Assembly: GCF_018614955.1 (NCBI RefSeq)
Contig: NZ_JAGGNV010000035.1
Span: 106,911-170,910 of the forward strand
Origin: Variovorax paradoxus
Lineage (GTDB): Bacteria > Pseudomonadota > Gammaproteobacteria > Burkholderiales > Burkholderiaceae_C
DNA: 64,000 nt
Reading direction: 5' to 3'
The notes below the pieces were generated by a model, which did not search any database, was not told where the DNA came from, and was given only the letters and a program-made list of their open reading frames with translations. Position numbers and translations under genes: made by a program. The first letter of the stretch is position 1. Every line of letters begins with the position of its first letter. Below are positions 35,652 through 44,462 of this stretch, piece after piece.

Positions 35652-36998
35652 ATGAAACCGGTCATTGCGCTGGTCGGGCGTCCCAACGTCGGCAAGTCCA
35701 CGCTGTTCAACCGCCTCACCCAGACGCGCGACGCCATCGTCGCCGACTTCGCCGGACTCACACGCGACCGCCACTACGGCAACGGCCGCCAGGGCAGGCA
35801 CGAGTTCATCGTGATCGACACCGGCGGCTTCGAGCCCGACGCGGGCAGCGGCATCTTCAAGGAGATGGCCAAGCAGGCGCGCCAGGCTGTGGCCGAGGCC
35901 GACGTGGTGATCTTCGTGGTCGATGCGCGCGAGGGACTCTCGGCGCAGGACCACGACATCGCCAATGAACTGCGCCGGCTCGGCAAGCCCTGTGTGCTGG
36001 TGGCCAACAAGGCCGAAGGCATGCAGGACGGCACCAGGCTGGTCGACTTCTACGAACTCGGATTCGGCGAGGTGCACGGCATCTCGGCAGCGCACGGGCA
36101 GGGCATCCGCAGCCTGGTCGAACTCGCACTCGAACCGCTCGGCCTGCCCGATCCCGAGGACGAGGCCGAAGAGGAAGAGGCCAACAACAAGCCAGTGAAG
36201 CTCGCGGTCGCCGGCCGCCCCAACGTCGGCAAGTCGACGCTGATCAACACCTGGCTCGGCGAGGAGCGCCTGGTCGCCTTCGACCTGCCCGGCACCACGC
36301 GCGACGCGATCGCCGTGCCCTTCGAGCGCAACGGCCAGCGTTTCGAGCTGATCGATACGGCAGGACTGCGCCGCAAGGGCAAGGTGTTCGAGGCGATCGA
36401 GAAGTTCTCGGTGGTCAAGACCCTGCAGGCGATCGAATCGGCCAACGTGGTCCTGCTGCTGCTCGACGCCACGCAGGGCGTGACCGACCAGGACGCCCAC
36501 ATCGCAGGCTACATCCTCGAAAGCGGGCGCGCGGTGGTGATCGCGATCAACAAGTGGGATGCGGTCGACAGCTACCAGCGCGAGCAGATCCAGCGCCAGA
36601 TCGAAACCCGGCTGCCCTTCCTCAAGTTCGCTGCGCTGCACTTCATCTCGGCCATCAAGCGCCAGGGGCTGGGGCCGGTCTGGCAGGCCATCGCCCAGGC
36701 CCACAAGTCCGCCACGCGCAAGATGTCGACCCCGGTGCTTACGCGGCTGCTGCTGGAGGCGGTGCAGTTCCAGGCACCCAAGAAGTCCGGCATGTTCCGG
36801 CCCAAGCTGCGCTACGCCCACCAGGGGGGCATGAATCCGCCGGTAATCGTCATCCACGGCAATTCGCTGGAACATGTCACCGACGCCTACAAGCGCTTCC
36901 TCGAGGGGCGCTTCCGCAAGGAGTTCGAACTGGTCGGCACGCCCTTGCGCATCGAGCTCAAGACCTCGCACAATCCGTACGCCCACAAGGAGGGCTGA
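35652..36998 (+). CDS. der: Ribosome biogenesis GTPase Der (EngA)
   Basis: The 448-residue double-GTPase matures the 50S subunit. Two G domains are visible: GRPNVGKSTLFN near residue 8 with DTGGF and NKAEG, and GRPNVGKSTLIN near residue 188 with DTAGL and NKWD. A KH-like C-terminal domain ends in KTSHNPYAHKEG. The gene is complete. The 206-base gap to hfq carries AT-richer stretches but no clear promoter. Confidence 0.98.
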   Translation: MKPVIALVGRPNVGKSTLFNRLTQTRDAIVADFAGLTRDRHYGNGRQGRHEFIVIDTGGFEPDAGSGIFKEMAKQARQAVAEADVVIFVVDAREGLSAQDHDIANELRRLGKPCVLVANKAEGMQDGTRLVDFYELGFGEVHGISAAHGQGIRSLVELALEPLGLPDPEDEAEEEEANNKPVKLAVAGRPNVGKSTLINTWLGEERLVAFDLPGTTRDAIAVPFERNGQRFELIDTAGLRRKGKVFEAIEKFSVVKTLQAIESANVVLLLLDATQGVTDQDAHIAGYILESGRAVVIAINKWDAVDSYQREQIQRQIETRLPFLKFAALHFISAIKRQGLGPVWQAIAQAHKSATRKMSTPVLTRLLLEAVQFQAPKKSGMFRPKLRYAHQGGMNPPVIVIHGNSLEHVTDAYKRFLEGRFRKEFELVGTPLRIELKTSHNPYAHKEG

Positions 36999-37204
36999 GA
37001 CCTGCGTGCCCCCGGATGGGGCGCGTCGGACGCGGTGCTGCGAAGCTTGGCCTCCATTGAGCGCCGTTGAGCGATGCCGACGCCCGAAGTTCCGGCTTTT
37101 AAGTGCCGTTATTTTTCGAAGGCCATTTGGGTTTGGTGCTGCAGTGCGGAAGTGCTGTGTTAAGGTGACTGGTCCAACAACTACTCTTGAACACGGAGAA
37201 TATC
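36999..37204 (+). promoter_or_regulatory. der-hfq intergenic region, probable hfq promoter
   Basis: This 206-base gap is the largest in the operon run. It holds AT-rich patches (GGCTTTTAAG and GTTATTTTTCG around 37095-37118) and TGTGTTAAGG at 37156-37165 upstream of hfq. None pairs with a good -35 at standard spacing. I see no hairpin with a T tract. A separate hfq promoter is likely, but the exact site is not resolved. Confidence 0.35.
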
Positions 37205-37450
37205 GTGAGCAATAAAGGGCAACTCCTACAAGACCCCTTCCTGAACACCTTGCGTCGCGAGCACGTGCCGGTTTCGATTTATCTGGTCAACGGCATCAAG
37301 CTGCAAGGTCAGATCGAGTCGTTCGATCAGTACGTCGTGTTGCTTCGCAATACGGTGACCCAGATGGTTTACAAGCACGCCATCTCCACCATCGTGCCGG
37401 GTCGGGCCGTCAACTTCTCGGCTGCCGAGAGCGACGAAGCTGCCGCCTGA
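37205..37450 (+). CDS. hfq: RNA chaperone Hfq
   Basis: The 81-residue Hfq forms hexamers that pair small RNAs with messages. The Sm1 motif runs through VPVSIYLVNGIKLQGQIESFDQYVVLL and the Sm2 motif is YKHAISTIVPGR, with K57 and H58 of the proximal RNA site. The C-terminal tail is short. I chose GTG at 37205 (SNKGQLLQDPFLN follows) because GGAG lies seven bases before it; an in-frame TTG at 37187 would add six unrelated residues. hflX follows. Confidence 0.97.
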   Translation: MSNKGQLLQDPFLNTLRREHVPVSIYLVNGIKLQGQIESFDQYVVLLRNTVTQMVYKHAISTIVPGRAVNFSAAESDEAAA

Positions 37451-37504
37451 ACGGCACGGAGCGCGGCGGTTTGCCCGCCGCGCTTTCTTCCAATTTGATT
37501 CCGC

Positions 37505-38686
37505 TTGTCTGAACTGATTTCCCGGAAAGAGGGCGCCGTCGTACTCGTCGGTGTCGATTTCGGGTTGCCCCATTTCGACGGCGAACTCGAGGAACTCGGT
37601 CTGCTCGCGCAGACCGCCGGTCTCGAGCCGGTCGCGCGCCTGGTGTGCAAACGCAAGGCGCCCGATGCGGCGCTGTTCGTCGGCAGCGGCAAGGCCGACG
37701 AGATTCGCGAACTGGCCGATCTGCATCGCGCCAGCGAAGTGGTCTTCGACCAGGCGCTGAGCCCTGCACAGCAGCGCAACCTCGAGCGCCAGCTCGGCGT
37801 GGCGGTGTACGACCGCACCTTCCTGATCCTGGAGATCTTCGCCCAGCGCGCACGCTCGCACGAGGGCAAGCTGCAGGTCGAGCTCGCCCGGCTGCAGTAC
37901 CTGAGCACCCGGCTGGTGCGGCGCTGGTCCCACCTGGAGCGCCAGCGCGGCGGCATCGGCACGCGCGGCGGCCCGGGCGAAACGCAGATCGAACTCGACC
38001 GCCGGATGATCGGCGAGGCCATCAAGCGCACGCGCGAACGGCTCGCCAAGGTGCAGCGCCAGCGCGGCACCCAGCGCCGCCAGCGCGAGCGGCGCGACAC
38101 CTTCAACATCTCGCTGGTCGGCTACACCAACGCCGGCAAGTCCTCGCTGTTCAATGCGCTGGTGAAGGCGCGCGCCTATGCGGCTGACCAGCTGTTCGCG
38201 ACGCTGGACACCACCACGCGGCATCTCTACCTCGGCCACAACGAGGATGGTCGCCGCCGCAAGGTGTCGATCTCCGACACGGTGGGGTTCATTCGCGAGC
38301 TGCCGCACGGCCTGATCGATGCCTTCAAGGCCACTCTGCAGGAGGCGGTCGATGCCGACCTGCTGCTGCACGTGGTGGACGCTTCCAACCCCCACCATCC
38401 CGAGCAGATGGCCGAGGTGCAGGCGGTGCTGAAGGAAATCGGCGCCGACACCGTGCCGCAGCTCCTGGTGTTCAACAAGCTCGATGCACTTGAAAGTACG
38501 CAACATCCCCTGCATCTGCGCGACGAGTTCGACATCGACGGTGTGCAGGTGCCTCGCGTCTTCCTGAGCGCCCACACCGGCGAAGGCGTTCCGGCGCTCC
38601 GGGCCGAGCTCGCACAGCGGTCGCAATCGATGAACGAGGCCATGACCCCAGAGTACGACGCCGAATTGCACGATGCCGCCAACTGA
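37505..38686 (+). CDS. hflX: GTPase HflX
   Basis: A 393-residue ribosome-splitting GTPase used in stress recovery. The N-terminal HflX domain (FVGSGKADEIRELADLHRASEVVFDQALSPAQQRNLE) and the GGPGETQIELDRR linker precede the G domain with GYTNAGKSSLFN, DTVGFIRELP and FNKLD. The start is a TTG at 37505, giving MSELISRKEGAVVLVGVD. No ATG exists before the conserved region. Position between hfq and hflK is standard. Confidence 0.95.
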   Translation: MSELISRKEGAVVLVGVDFGLPHFDGELEELGLLAQTAGLEPVARLVCKRKAPDAALFVGSGKADEIRELADLHRASEVVFDQALSPAQQRNLERQLGVAVYDRTFLILEIFAQRARSHEGKLQVELARLQYLSTRLVRRWSHLERQRGGIGTRGGPGETQIELDRRMIGEAIKRTRERLAKVQRQRGTQRRQRERRDTFNISLVGYTNAGKSSLFNALVKARAYAADQLFATLDTTTRHLYLGHNEDGRRRKVSISDTVGFIRELPHGLIDAFKATLQEAVDADLLLHVVDASNPHHPEQMAEVQAVLKEIGADTVPQLLVFNKLDALESTQHPLHLRDEFDIDGVQVPRVFLSAHTGEGVPALRAELAQRSQSMNEAMTPEYDAELHDAAN

Positions 38687-38726
38687 TTGGCACAATCCCC
38701 CCTCACTGACGAGAGAACAGAACCGA

Positions 38727-40100
38727 ATGAATGCAAAGCCAGTGTGGAGACGATTTCAGGGCATGTTCAACCTGAACGACGGACGATGGGGTCGGGGCGA
38801 TGAGCCCTCCTCGAACGGCGACCGTCCGAATGCGAACCGCCCCGACGACGAGCCGACGCCTCCGCCCGGCAACAACAATCGCCCGCGCGGCCAAGGCCCG
38901 AACCAGGGCCCGCCGGATCTCGACGAACTCTGGCGCGACTTCAATCGCAAGCTCGGCGGCCTGTTCGGCGGCCGCGGCAATGGCAACGGTGGGCGCCCGA
39001 ACGGAGGCAACGGCGGTGGCCTCAAGCCCGACATGAAGAACGCGGGCGTCGGCCTGGGTCTGGTCGCCGCGGTCGCCGTGCTGATCTGGCTGGGCACCGG
39101 CTTCTTCATCGTCAACGAAGGCCAGCAGGCCGTGATCACGCAGTTCGGCCGCTACAAGGCAACCGTGGGCGCCGGCTTCAACTGGCGGCTGCCTTACCCG
39201 ATCCAGCGCCACGAGCTCGTGGTCGTGACCCAGATCCGCTCCACCGACGTGGGGCGCGACACCATCGTGCGTTCCACCGGCCTGCGCGAATCGGCCATGC
39301 TGACCGAGGACGAGAACATCGTCGAGATCAAGTTCGCCGTGCAGTACCGACTGAGCGATGCGCGCGCCTATCTCTACGAGAGCAAGACCCCGGCCGATAC
39401 CGTGGTGCAGGTCGCCGAGACGGCGGTGCGCGAAGTGGTCGGCAAGATGAAGATGGACGCGGCCCTCGCCGAGGAGCGCGACCAGATCGCGCCGCGCGTG
39501 CGCACCCTGATGCAGACCATCCTGGACCGCTACAAGGTCGGTGTCGAGGTCGTCGGCATCAACCTGCAGCAGGGCGGCGTGCGCCCGCCCGAGCAGGTGC
39601 AGGCTTCCTTCGACGACGTGCTCAAGGCCGGGCAGGAGCGCGAACGCACCAAGAACGAAGCGCAGGCCTATGCCAACGACGTGGTGCCGCGTGCCACCGG
39701 TACCGCTTCGCGCCTGAAGGAAGAGTCCGAGGCCTACAAGGCGCGGATCGTCGCGCAGGCACAGGGCGATGCGCAGCGCTTCGCCTCGGTGCTGACCGAA
39801 TACCAGAAGGCGCCCCAGGTCACGCGCGACCGCATGTACACCGACGCCATGCAGCAGATCTACGCCAGCACGACCAAGGTGCTGGTCGACTCCAAGCAGG
39901 GTTCGAACCTGCTGTACCTGCCGCTCGACAAGCTGGTGCAGATGAGCGGCCAGGGCGCCGCCGGCACCCCGGTCGACGGCGCCAGTCCCAATGTCGCCGG
40001 CACCGCGCCGCCGCAGTCGTCCGTGATTCCGGTCGTACCGCCTTCATCCGGCGACGCGCGTGCGCGCGACGGCCGCTCGCGTGACCGCGACGTGCGCTGA
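38727..40100 (+). CDS. hflK: FtsH protease modulator HflK
   Basis: The 457-residue HflK is a membrane SPFH-domain protein that, with HflC, encloses FtsH and restrains its proteolysis. A Gly/Asn/Pro-rich cytoplasmic N-terminus (residues 1-100) precedes one membrane segment at about 105-130 (GLGLVAAVAVLIWLGTGFFIV). The SPFH domain (EGQQAVITQFGRYKATVGAGFNWRLPYP) and a long coiled coil follow, then a Pro/Ser-rich end. The start could also be the ATG at 38763 (MFNLNDGRWGRG). hflC follows after 10 bases. Confidence 0.94.
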   Translation: MNAKPVWRRFQGMFNLNDGRWGRGDEPSSNGDRPNANRPDDEPTPPPGNNNRPRGQGPNQGPPDLDELWRDFNRKLGGLFGGRGNGNGGRPNGGNGGGLKPDMKNAGVGLGLVAAVAVLIWLGTGFFIVNEGQQAVITQFGRYKATVGAGFNWRLPYPIQRHELVVVTQIRSTDVGRDTIVRSTGLRESAMLTEDENIVEIKFAVQYRLSDARAYLYESKTPADTVVQVAETAVREVVGKMKMDAALAEERDQIAPRVRTLMQTILDRYKVGVEVVGINLQQGGVRPPEQVQASFDDVLKAGQERERTKNEAQAYANDVVPRATGTASRLKEESEAYKARIVAQAQGDAQRFASVLTEYQKAPQVTRDRMYTDAMQQIYASTTKVLVDSKQGSNLLYLPLDKLVQMSGQGAAGTPVDGASPNVAGTAPPQSSVIPVVPPSSGDARARDGRSRDRDVR

Positions 40101-40110
40101 GGAAACACTC

Positions 40111-41007
40111 ATGAACAGAATCGGATTCATCGCATCGTCGATCCTCGTGGTGCTCGCGCTCCTGAGCTCCACGCTCTTCGTGGTCGACCAGCGCCAGTTC
40201 GGCATCGTCTACGCCCTTGGTCAGATCAAGGAAGTGATCACCGAGCCGGGCCTGAACTTCAAGCTGCCGCCGCCGTTCCAGAACGTGTCGTACATCGACA
40301 AGCGCCTGCTCACGCTGTCCAGCCTCGACCCCGAGCCCATGCTCACGGCGGAGAAGCAGCGCGTGGTGGTCGACTGGTACGTGCGCTGGCGCATCACCAA
40401 CCCCTCGGAGTACATCCGCAACGTCGGCCTGGACGAGAACGCCGGCGCCATGCAGCTCAACCGCGTGGTGCGCAACGCCTTCCAGGAAAACGTCAACAAG
40501 CGCACCGTGCGCGACCTGATCTCCGTACGCCGCGAGGCCCTGATGGCCGACGTCCAGCGCGAAGTGCTGGCCGTGGTGAAGGGCGCCAAGCCCTGGGGCG
40601 TGGACATCATCGACGTGCGGATCACGCGGGTCGACTATGTCGAGGCGATCACCGAATCGGTCTACCGCCGCATGGAGGCCGAGCGCAAGCGCGTGGCCAA
40701 CGAGCTGCGCTCGACCGGCTTCGCTGAAGGCGAAAAGATCCGTGCCGATGCCGACCGCCAGCGCGAGGTGATCGTGGCCAATGCGTACCGCGACGCGCAG
40801 AAGATCAAGGGCGAGGGCGACGCCAGCGCGGCATCTGCCTACGCCGGCGCCTTCGGCCGCGATCCGCAGTTTGCACAGTTCTATCGCAGCCTCGATGCCT
40901 ACAAGCAGAGCTTCAACAAGAAGAGCGACGTGATGGTGCTGGACCCTTCGTCGGATTTCTTCCGCGCGATGCAGGGGTCGGGCGCCGCGGCGACTCCTCG
41001 TCGATAA
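40111..41007 (+). CDS. hflC: FtsH protease modulator HflC
   Basis: A 298-residue SPFH protein that pairs with HflK. An N-terminal membrane anchor (RIGFIASSILVVLALLSSTLFVV) is followed by DQRQFGIVYALGQIKEVITEPGLNFKLP and the helical YRRMEAERKRVANELRSTGFAEGEKIRADADRQREV region. The ATG at 40111 has an AGGA site and fits the anchor; an earlier in-frame start would lie inside hflK. Its stop is followed almost at once by copy A of the intercistronic repeat. Confidence 0.96.
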   Translation: MNRIGFIASSILVVLALLSSTLFVVDQRQFGIVYALGQIKEVITEPGLNFKLPPPFQNVSYIDKRLLTLSSLDPEPMLTAEKQRVVVDWYVRWRITNPSEYIRNVGLDENAGAMQLNRVVRNAFQENVNKRTVRDLISVRREALMADVQREVLAVVKGAKPWGVDIIDVRITRVDYVEAITESVYRRMEAERKRVANELRSTGFAEGEKIRADADRQREVIVANAYRDAQKIKGEGDASAASAYAGAFGRDPQFAQFYRSLDAYKQSFNKKSDVMVLDPSSDFFRAMQGSGAAATPRR

Positions 41008-41101
41008 CCGTGACTGCCCCCCGGCTTGCCACTTCGTGTGCTTCGCCACCCCCCGAGGGGGAGGCTCGGCCGCCTTGGGGCGGCCCGGCGGCGACCTGGG
41101 C
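41008..41101 (+). repeat. Intercistronic GC-rich repeat, copy A (hflC / DUF2065)
   Basis: The first of three related elements. Its core reads CCCCCCGAGGGGG, a short variable stretch, then CTTGGGGCGGCCCGGCG, preceded by CACTTCGTGTGCTTCGCC. It fills all 94 bases between the hflC stop and the GTG start of the DUF2065 gene. The other copies are at 44379-44462 and 52708-52786, in the same orientation. A small frame from GTG 41010 to TGA 41105 runs through it and overlaps the next start. Confidence 0.8.
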
Positions 41102-41290
41102 GTGAGCGCCGAGACTTTCTGGAGCGCGCTCGCGCTCGTGCTGGTGATCGAAGGCCTCCTGCCCTTCTTTTCGCCGGGCAGCTGGCGGCGCGGCTTCAGC
41201 CAGCTCCTGCAGCTGCGCGACGGGCAGCTGCGCTTCTTCGGCCTGTGCAGCATCCTGCTGGGTGTGTTCCTGCTCTGGATTCTGGGCTGA
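41102..41290 (+). CDS. DUF2065 small membrane protein
   Basis: A 62-residue membrane protein of the DUF2065 family, which usually follows hflC. It has two hydrophobic helices (FWSALALVLVIEGLLPFFSP and LRFFGLCSILLGVFLLWILG) joined by a short polar loop GSWRRGFSQLLQLRDGQ. Role unknown; association with HflKC-FtsH is a guess from position. The start is the GTG that follows the repeat element; the open frame before it is repeat sequence. Confidence 0.85.
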   Translation: MSAETFWSALALVLVIEGLLPFFSPGSWRRGFSQLLQLRDGQLRFFGLCSILLGVFLLWILG

Positions 41291-41334
41291 CCCGGGGCCG
41301 GTAGAATCCCGGTTTAACCACGCCCCCGATCCCC

Positions 41335-42486
41335 ATGTCCGCCTGGGTCCTCCCGGATCACATTGCCGATGTGCTGCCTTCCGAGGCGCGCCACATTGAA
41401 GAACTTCGACGCCAGCTGCTCGATACCGCCCGTGGCTATGGCTACGAGCTGGTGATGCCGCCTCTGCTCGAGCACCTGGAATCCCTTCTTTCGGGCACCG
41501 GCGAGGCGCTCGACCTGCAGACCTTCAAGCTGGTCGACCAGCTGTCCGGGCGCACCATGGGCCTGCGCGCCGATACCACGCCGCAGGTCGCGCGCATCGA
41601 TGCCCACCTGCTCAACCGCCGCGGCGTGGCGCGCCTGTGCTACTGCGGCCCGGTGGTGCACACCCGGCCCGACCGCCCGCACGCGACGCGCGAGCCGCTC
41701 CAGTTCGGCGCCGAGATCTACGGCCACGCGGGGCTCGAAGCCGATACCGAAGTCCTGCTTCTCGCGCTTGACAGCCTGCATGCGGCCGGCGTGCAGGGCC
41801 CCGTCATCGTCGACTTGGCCGACGCACGCATCGTGCGCGCGCTGTTCGCCGGCGTGCCGGTCGATGCCGCGGCCATCGCGCGCGTGCATGCGGCGCTGGC
41901 GGCCAAGGACACGAGCACCCTGCGCGAGCTCACGGCCGACTTTCCCGCGGCCTCGCGCGAAGGGCTGCTCGCGCTCGTGCAGCTCTATGGCGATGCCTCG
42001 GTGCTCGAGGAGGCCGATCGCGTGCTCCCGGCCTCGGCCGGCGTGCGCGCCGCGCTGACGGACCTGAAGCAGCTGGCAAGCCGGCTCGACGGCGCCCGCG
42101 TCAGCTTCGACCTGGCCGACCTGCGCGGCTATGCCTACTACAGCGGCATGCGCTTCGGCATCTACACCGACGGCGCCAGCGACGCGCTGGTGCGCGGCGG
42201 CCGCTACGACGAGGTTGGCGCCGTGTTCGGCCGCAACCGACCGGCGGTGGGCTTCAGCCTCGACGTGCGCGAGCTGGTCGGCGTGCTGCCGGCGCGGCCG
42301 CTGCGGGCCGCCATCCGCGCGCCCTGGAGCGACGGCGCGGGCCTCGGCAAGACCATCGCCGAGCTGCGCAGCCAGGGCGAGACCGTGGTCTGCGTGCTGC
42401 CCGGCCACGAAAGCGAAATCGACGAATTCCACTGCGACCGCGAGCTCGTCGAGCGCAATGGCCAGTGGACCGTGCAAGCCATCTGA
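41335..42486 (+). CDS. hisZ: ATP phosphoribosyltransferase regulatory subunit
   Basis: The 383-residue HisZ is a catalytically inactive paralogue of HisS that activates the short form of HisG in histidine synthesis. It keeps the class II fold (GLRADTTPQVARIDAHLL, FGAEIYGHAGLEAD, YYSGMRFGIYTDGASD, GGRYDEVGAVFGRNRPAVGFSLDV) but lacks the anticodon domain. In this family hisZ sits before purA as here. A TAGAAT -10-like hexamer at 41303-41308 may give it an extra promoter. Confidence 0.95.
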   Translation: MSAWVLPDHIADVLPSEARHIEELRRQLLDTARGYGYELVMPPLLEHLESLLSGTGEALDLQTFKLVDQLSGRTMGLRADTTPQVARIDAHLLNRRGVARLCYCGPVVHTRPDRPHATREPLQFGAEIYGHAGLEADTEVLLLALDSLHAAGVQGPVIVDLADARIVRALFAGVPVDAAAIARVHAALAAKDTSTLRELTADFPAASREGLLALVQLYGDASVLEEADRVLPASAGVRAALTDLKQLASRLDGARVSFDLADLRGYAYYSGMRFGIYTDGASDALVRGGRYDEVGAVFGRNRPAVGFSLDVRELVGVLPARPLRAAIRAPWSDGAGLGKTIAELRSQGETVVCVLPGHESEIDEFHCDRELVERNGQWTVQAI

Positions 42487-42506
42487 ATCTTCTTAATCGG
42501 AACATC

Positions 42507-43838
42507 ATGAGCGTTACCACCGGACGAAACGTGGTCGTCGTCGGCACCCAATGGGGCGACGAGGGCAAGGGCAAACTGGTCGACTGGCTGACCGAGAGTG
42601 CGCAAGGCGTCGTGCGCTTCCAGGGCGGCCACAACGCGGGCCACACGCTGGTCATCAACGGCGTCAAGACCGCGCTGCACCTGATCCCGAGCGGCATCAT
42701 GCGCCCCGGCGTCAAGTGCTACATCGGCAACGGCGTGGTGCTCTCGGCGGCCAAGCTGTTCGAGGAGATCGAAGGGCTGGAAAAGGCCGGCGTCGAGGTG
42801 CGCTCGCGCCTGCGCATCAGCGAGGCCTGCCCGCTGATCCTGCCTTTCCATGCGGCGCTCGACATCGCGCGCGAGACCTACCGCGAGAAGGGCGGCGTCG
42901 AGAAGATCGGCACCACCGGCCGCGGCATCGGCCCGGCCTACGAAGACAAGATCGCGCGCCGCGCGCTGCGCGTGCAGGACCTGAAGCACCCCGAGCGCTT
43001 CGCCGCCAAGCTGCGCGTGCTGCTCGACCTGCACAACCACGTGCTGACGCAGGTGCTGAGCGCGCCGGCGATCGAGTTCGACGCCGTCTACGACGAGGCG
43101 ATGCGCCACGCAGAGCTGCTCAAGCCCATGATGGCCGACGTCTCGCGCGAGCTCAACGACGCGCACCGCGCCGGCGCCAACCTGCTGTTCGAAGGCGCGC
43201 AGGGCACCCTGCTGGACGTCGACCACGGCACCTATCCCTATGTGACCTCCAGCAACTGTGTGGCCGGCAATGCGGCCGCCGGCTCGGGCGTCGGCCCCGG
43301 CATGCTGCACTACGTGCTGGGCATCACCAAGGCCTACTGCACGCGCGTCGGCGGCGGGCCGTTCCCGACCGAGCTCGACTGGGCGACGCCGGGCACCGTC
43401 GGCTATCACCTGAGCACGGTCGGCGCCGAGAAGGGCGTGACCACCGGTCGCAGCCGCCGCTGCGGCTGGTTCGACGCGGCGCTGCTCAAGCGCTCCGCGC
43501 AGGTCAACGGCCTCTCCGGCCTGTGCATCACCAAGCTCGACGTGCTCGACGGCCTCGAGGAGCTGCAGCTGTGCACCGGCTACCAGCTCGACGGCGAATA
43601 CACCGACATCCTGCCGATGGGCGCCGACGAGATCGAGCGCTGCACGCCGGTCTACGAGAAGCTCGAGGGTTGGAGCGAGAGCACGGTGGGAATCACCCAG
43701 TACGACAAGCTGCCGGTCAACGCGAGGCTCTACCTGCAGCGCATCGAGCAGGTCACGGGCGTGCCGATCCACATGGTGTCGACCAGCCCCGATCGCGATC
43801 ACACGATCATGATGCGCCACCCCTACCTTGCAGACTAA
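42507..43838 (+). CDS. purA: Adenylosuccinate synthetase
   Basis: A 443-residue GTP-dependent enzyme that joins IMP and aspartate on the way to AMP. Motifs are GTQWGDEGKGKLVDWL at the start with the catalytic Asp and the later His of GGHNAGHT, GTTGRGIGPAYEDK, EGAQGTLLDVDHGTYPYVTSSN, and the C-terminal GRSRRCGWFD. The ATG at 42507 is used because MSVTTGRNVVVVGTQWGDEG matches the family; an earlier in-frame ATG lies within the hisZ end. Confidence 0.97.
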   Translation: MSVTTGRNVVVVGTQWGDEGKGKLVDWLTESAQGVVRFQGGHNAGHTLVINGVKTALHLIPSGIMRPGVKCYIGNGVVLSAAKLFEEIEGLEKAGVEVRSRLRISEACPLILPFHAALDIARETYREKGGVEKIGTTGRGIGPAYEDKIARRALRVQDLKHPERFAAKLRVLLDLHNHVLTQVLSAPAIEFDAVYDEAMRHAELLKPMMADVSRELNDAHRAGANLLFEGAQGTLLDVDHGTYPYVTSSNCVAGNAAAGSGVGPGMLHYVLGITKAYCTRVGGGPFPTELDWATPGTVGYHLSTVGAEKGVTTGRSRRCGWFDAALLKRSAQVNGLSGLCITKLDVLDGLEELQLCTGYQLDGEYTDILPMGADEIERCTPVYEKLEGWSESTVGITQYDKLPVNARLYLQRIEQVTGVPIHMVSTSPDRDHTIMMRHPYLAD

Positions 43839-43853
43839 CGGAGCCCATTTCCC

Positions 43854-44378
43854 ATGTTGACCGAAGACGGCAAACACCTCTACGTGAGCTATGACGAGTA
43901 CCACAACCTGATCGAGAAGCTCGCGATCAAGGTGCACCAGTCGGGCTGGGAGTTCGACACCATCCTGTGCCTGGCGCGCGGCGGCATGCGGCCGGGCGAC
44001 GTGCTGTCGCGCATCTTCGACAAGCCGCTGGCGATCATGTCCACCAGCTCCTACCGCGCCGATGCCGGCACGATCCAGGGCCACCTGGACATCGCGCGCT
44101 ACATCACCACGCCGAAGGGCGAGATCGCGGGCAAGGTGCTCCTGGTCGATGACCTTGCCGACTCGGGCTACACGCTGCATGCGGTGGTGGAGATGCTCAA
44201 GAGCAACTACAAGCCGATCACCGAGCTGCGCAGTGCGGTGCTCTGGACCAAGGCGCTGTCGACTTTCACGCCCGACTACTCGGTGGAATACCTCCAGACC
44301 AATCCATGGATCCATCAGCCCTTCGAGGGCTATGACTCGATGGGTGCTGAAAAACTTCTGGAGAAGTGGTCAGTCTAG
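43854..44378 (+). CDS. Phosphoribosyltransferase (xanthine/hypoxanthine-type)
   Basis: A 174-residue type I phosphoribosyltransferase. It has the PRPP-binding loop VLLVDDLADSGYTL and LCLARGGMRPGDVLSRIF upstream. Its size and its place right after purA point to a purine base salvage enzyme of the xanthine-guanine or hypoxanthine type. The base specificity is not set by the sequence alone. It lies 15 bases after purA and ends the operon; copy B of the repeat follows its stop by two bases. Confidence 0.88.
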   Translation: MLTEDGKHLYVSYDEYHNLIEKLAIKVHQSGWEFDTILCLARGGMRPGDVLSRIFDKPLAIMSTSSYRADAGTIQGHLDIARYITTPKGEIAGKVLLVDDLADSGYTLHAVVEMLKSNYKPITELRSAVLWTKALSTFTPDYSVEYLQTNPWIHQPFEGYDSMGAEKLLEKWSV

Positions 44379-44462
44379 GCATGACCCCCACGCTCTGTCG
44401 CTTCGTGTACTCGCTGCCCCCCGAGGGGGCCGCAGGCCGCCTTGGGGCGGCCCGGCGCCGGC
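44379..44462 (+). repeat. Intercistronic GC-rich repeat, copy B (phosphoribosyltransferase / VOC)
   Basis: This copy occupies the complete 84-base gap between two converging genes. It reads ATGACCCCCACGCTCTGTCG, then CTTCGTGTACTCGCTG, the core CCCCCCGAGGGGG, and CTTGGGGCGGCCCGGCG. It starts two bases after one stop codon and ends at the stop of the opposite gene. The GGGGG and CCCCC blocks and the GGCCGC/GCGGCC blocks can fold into hairpins, so it may end transcription. Confidence 0.8.

Noticed and set aside
37187..37204. TTG start for hfq six codons upstream
   Set aside because: The GTG at 37205 has a well-placed GGAG and begins the conserved SNKGQLLQDPFLN; the TTG codon would include the ribosome site.
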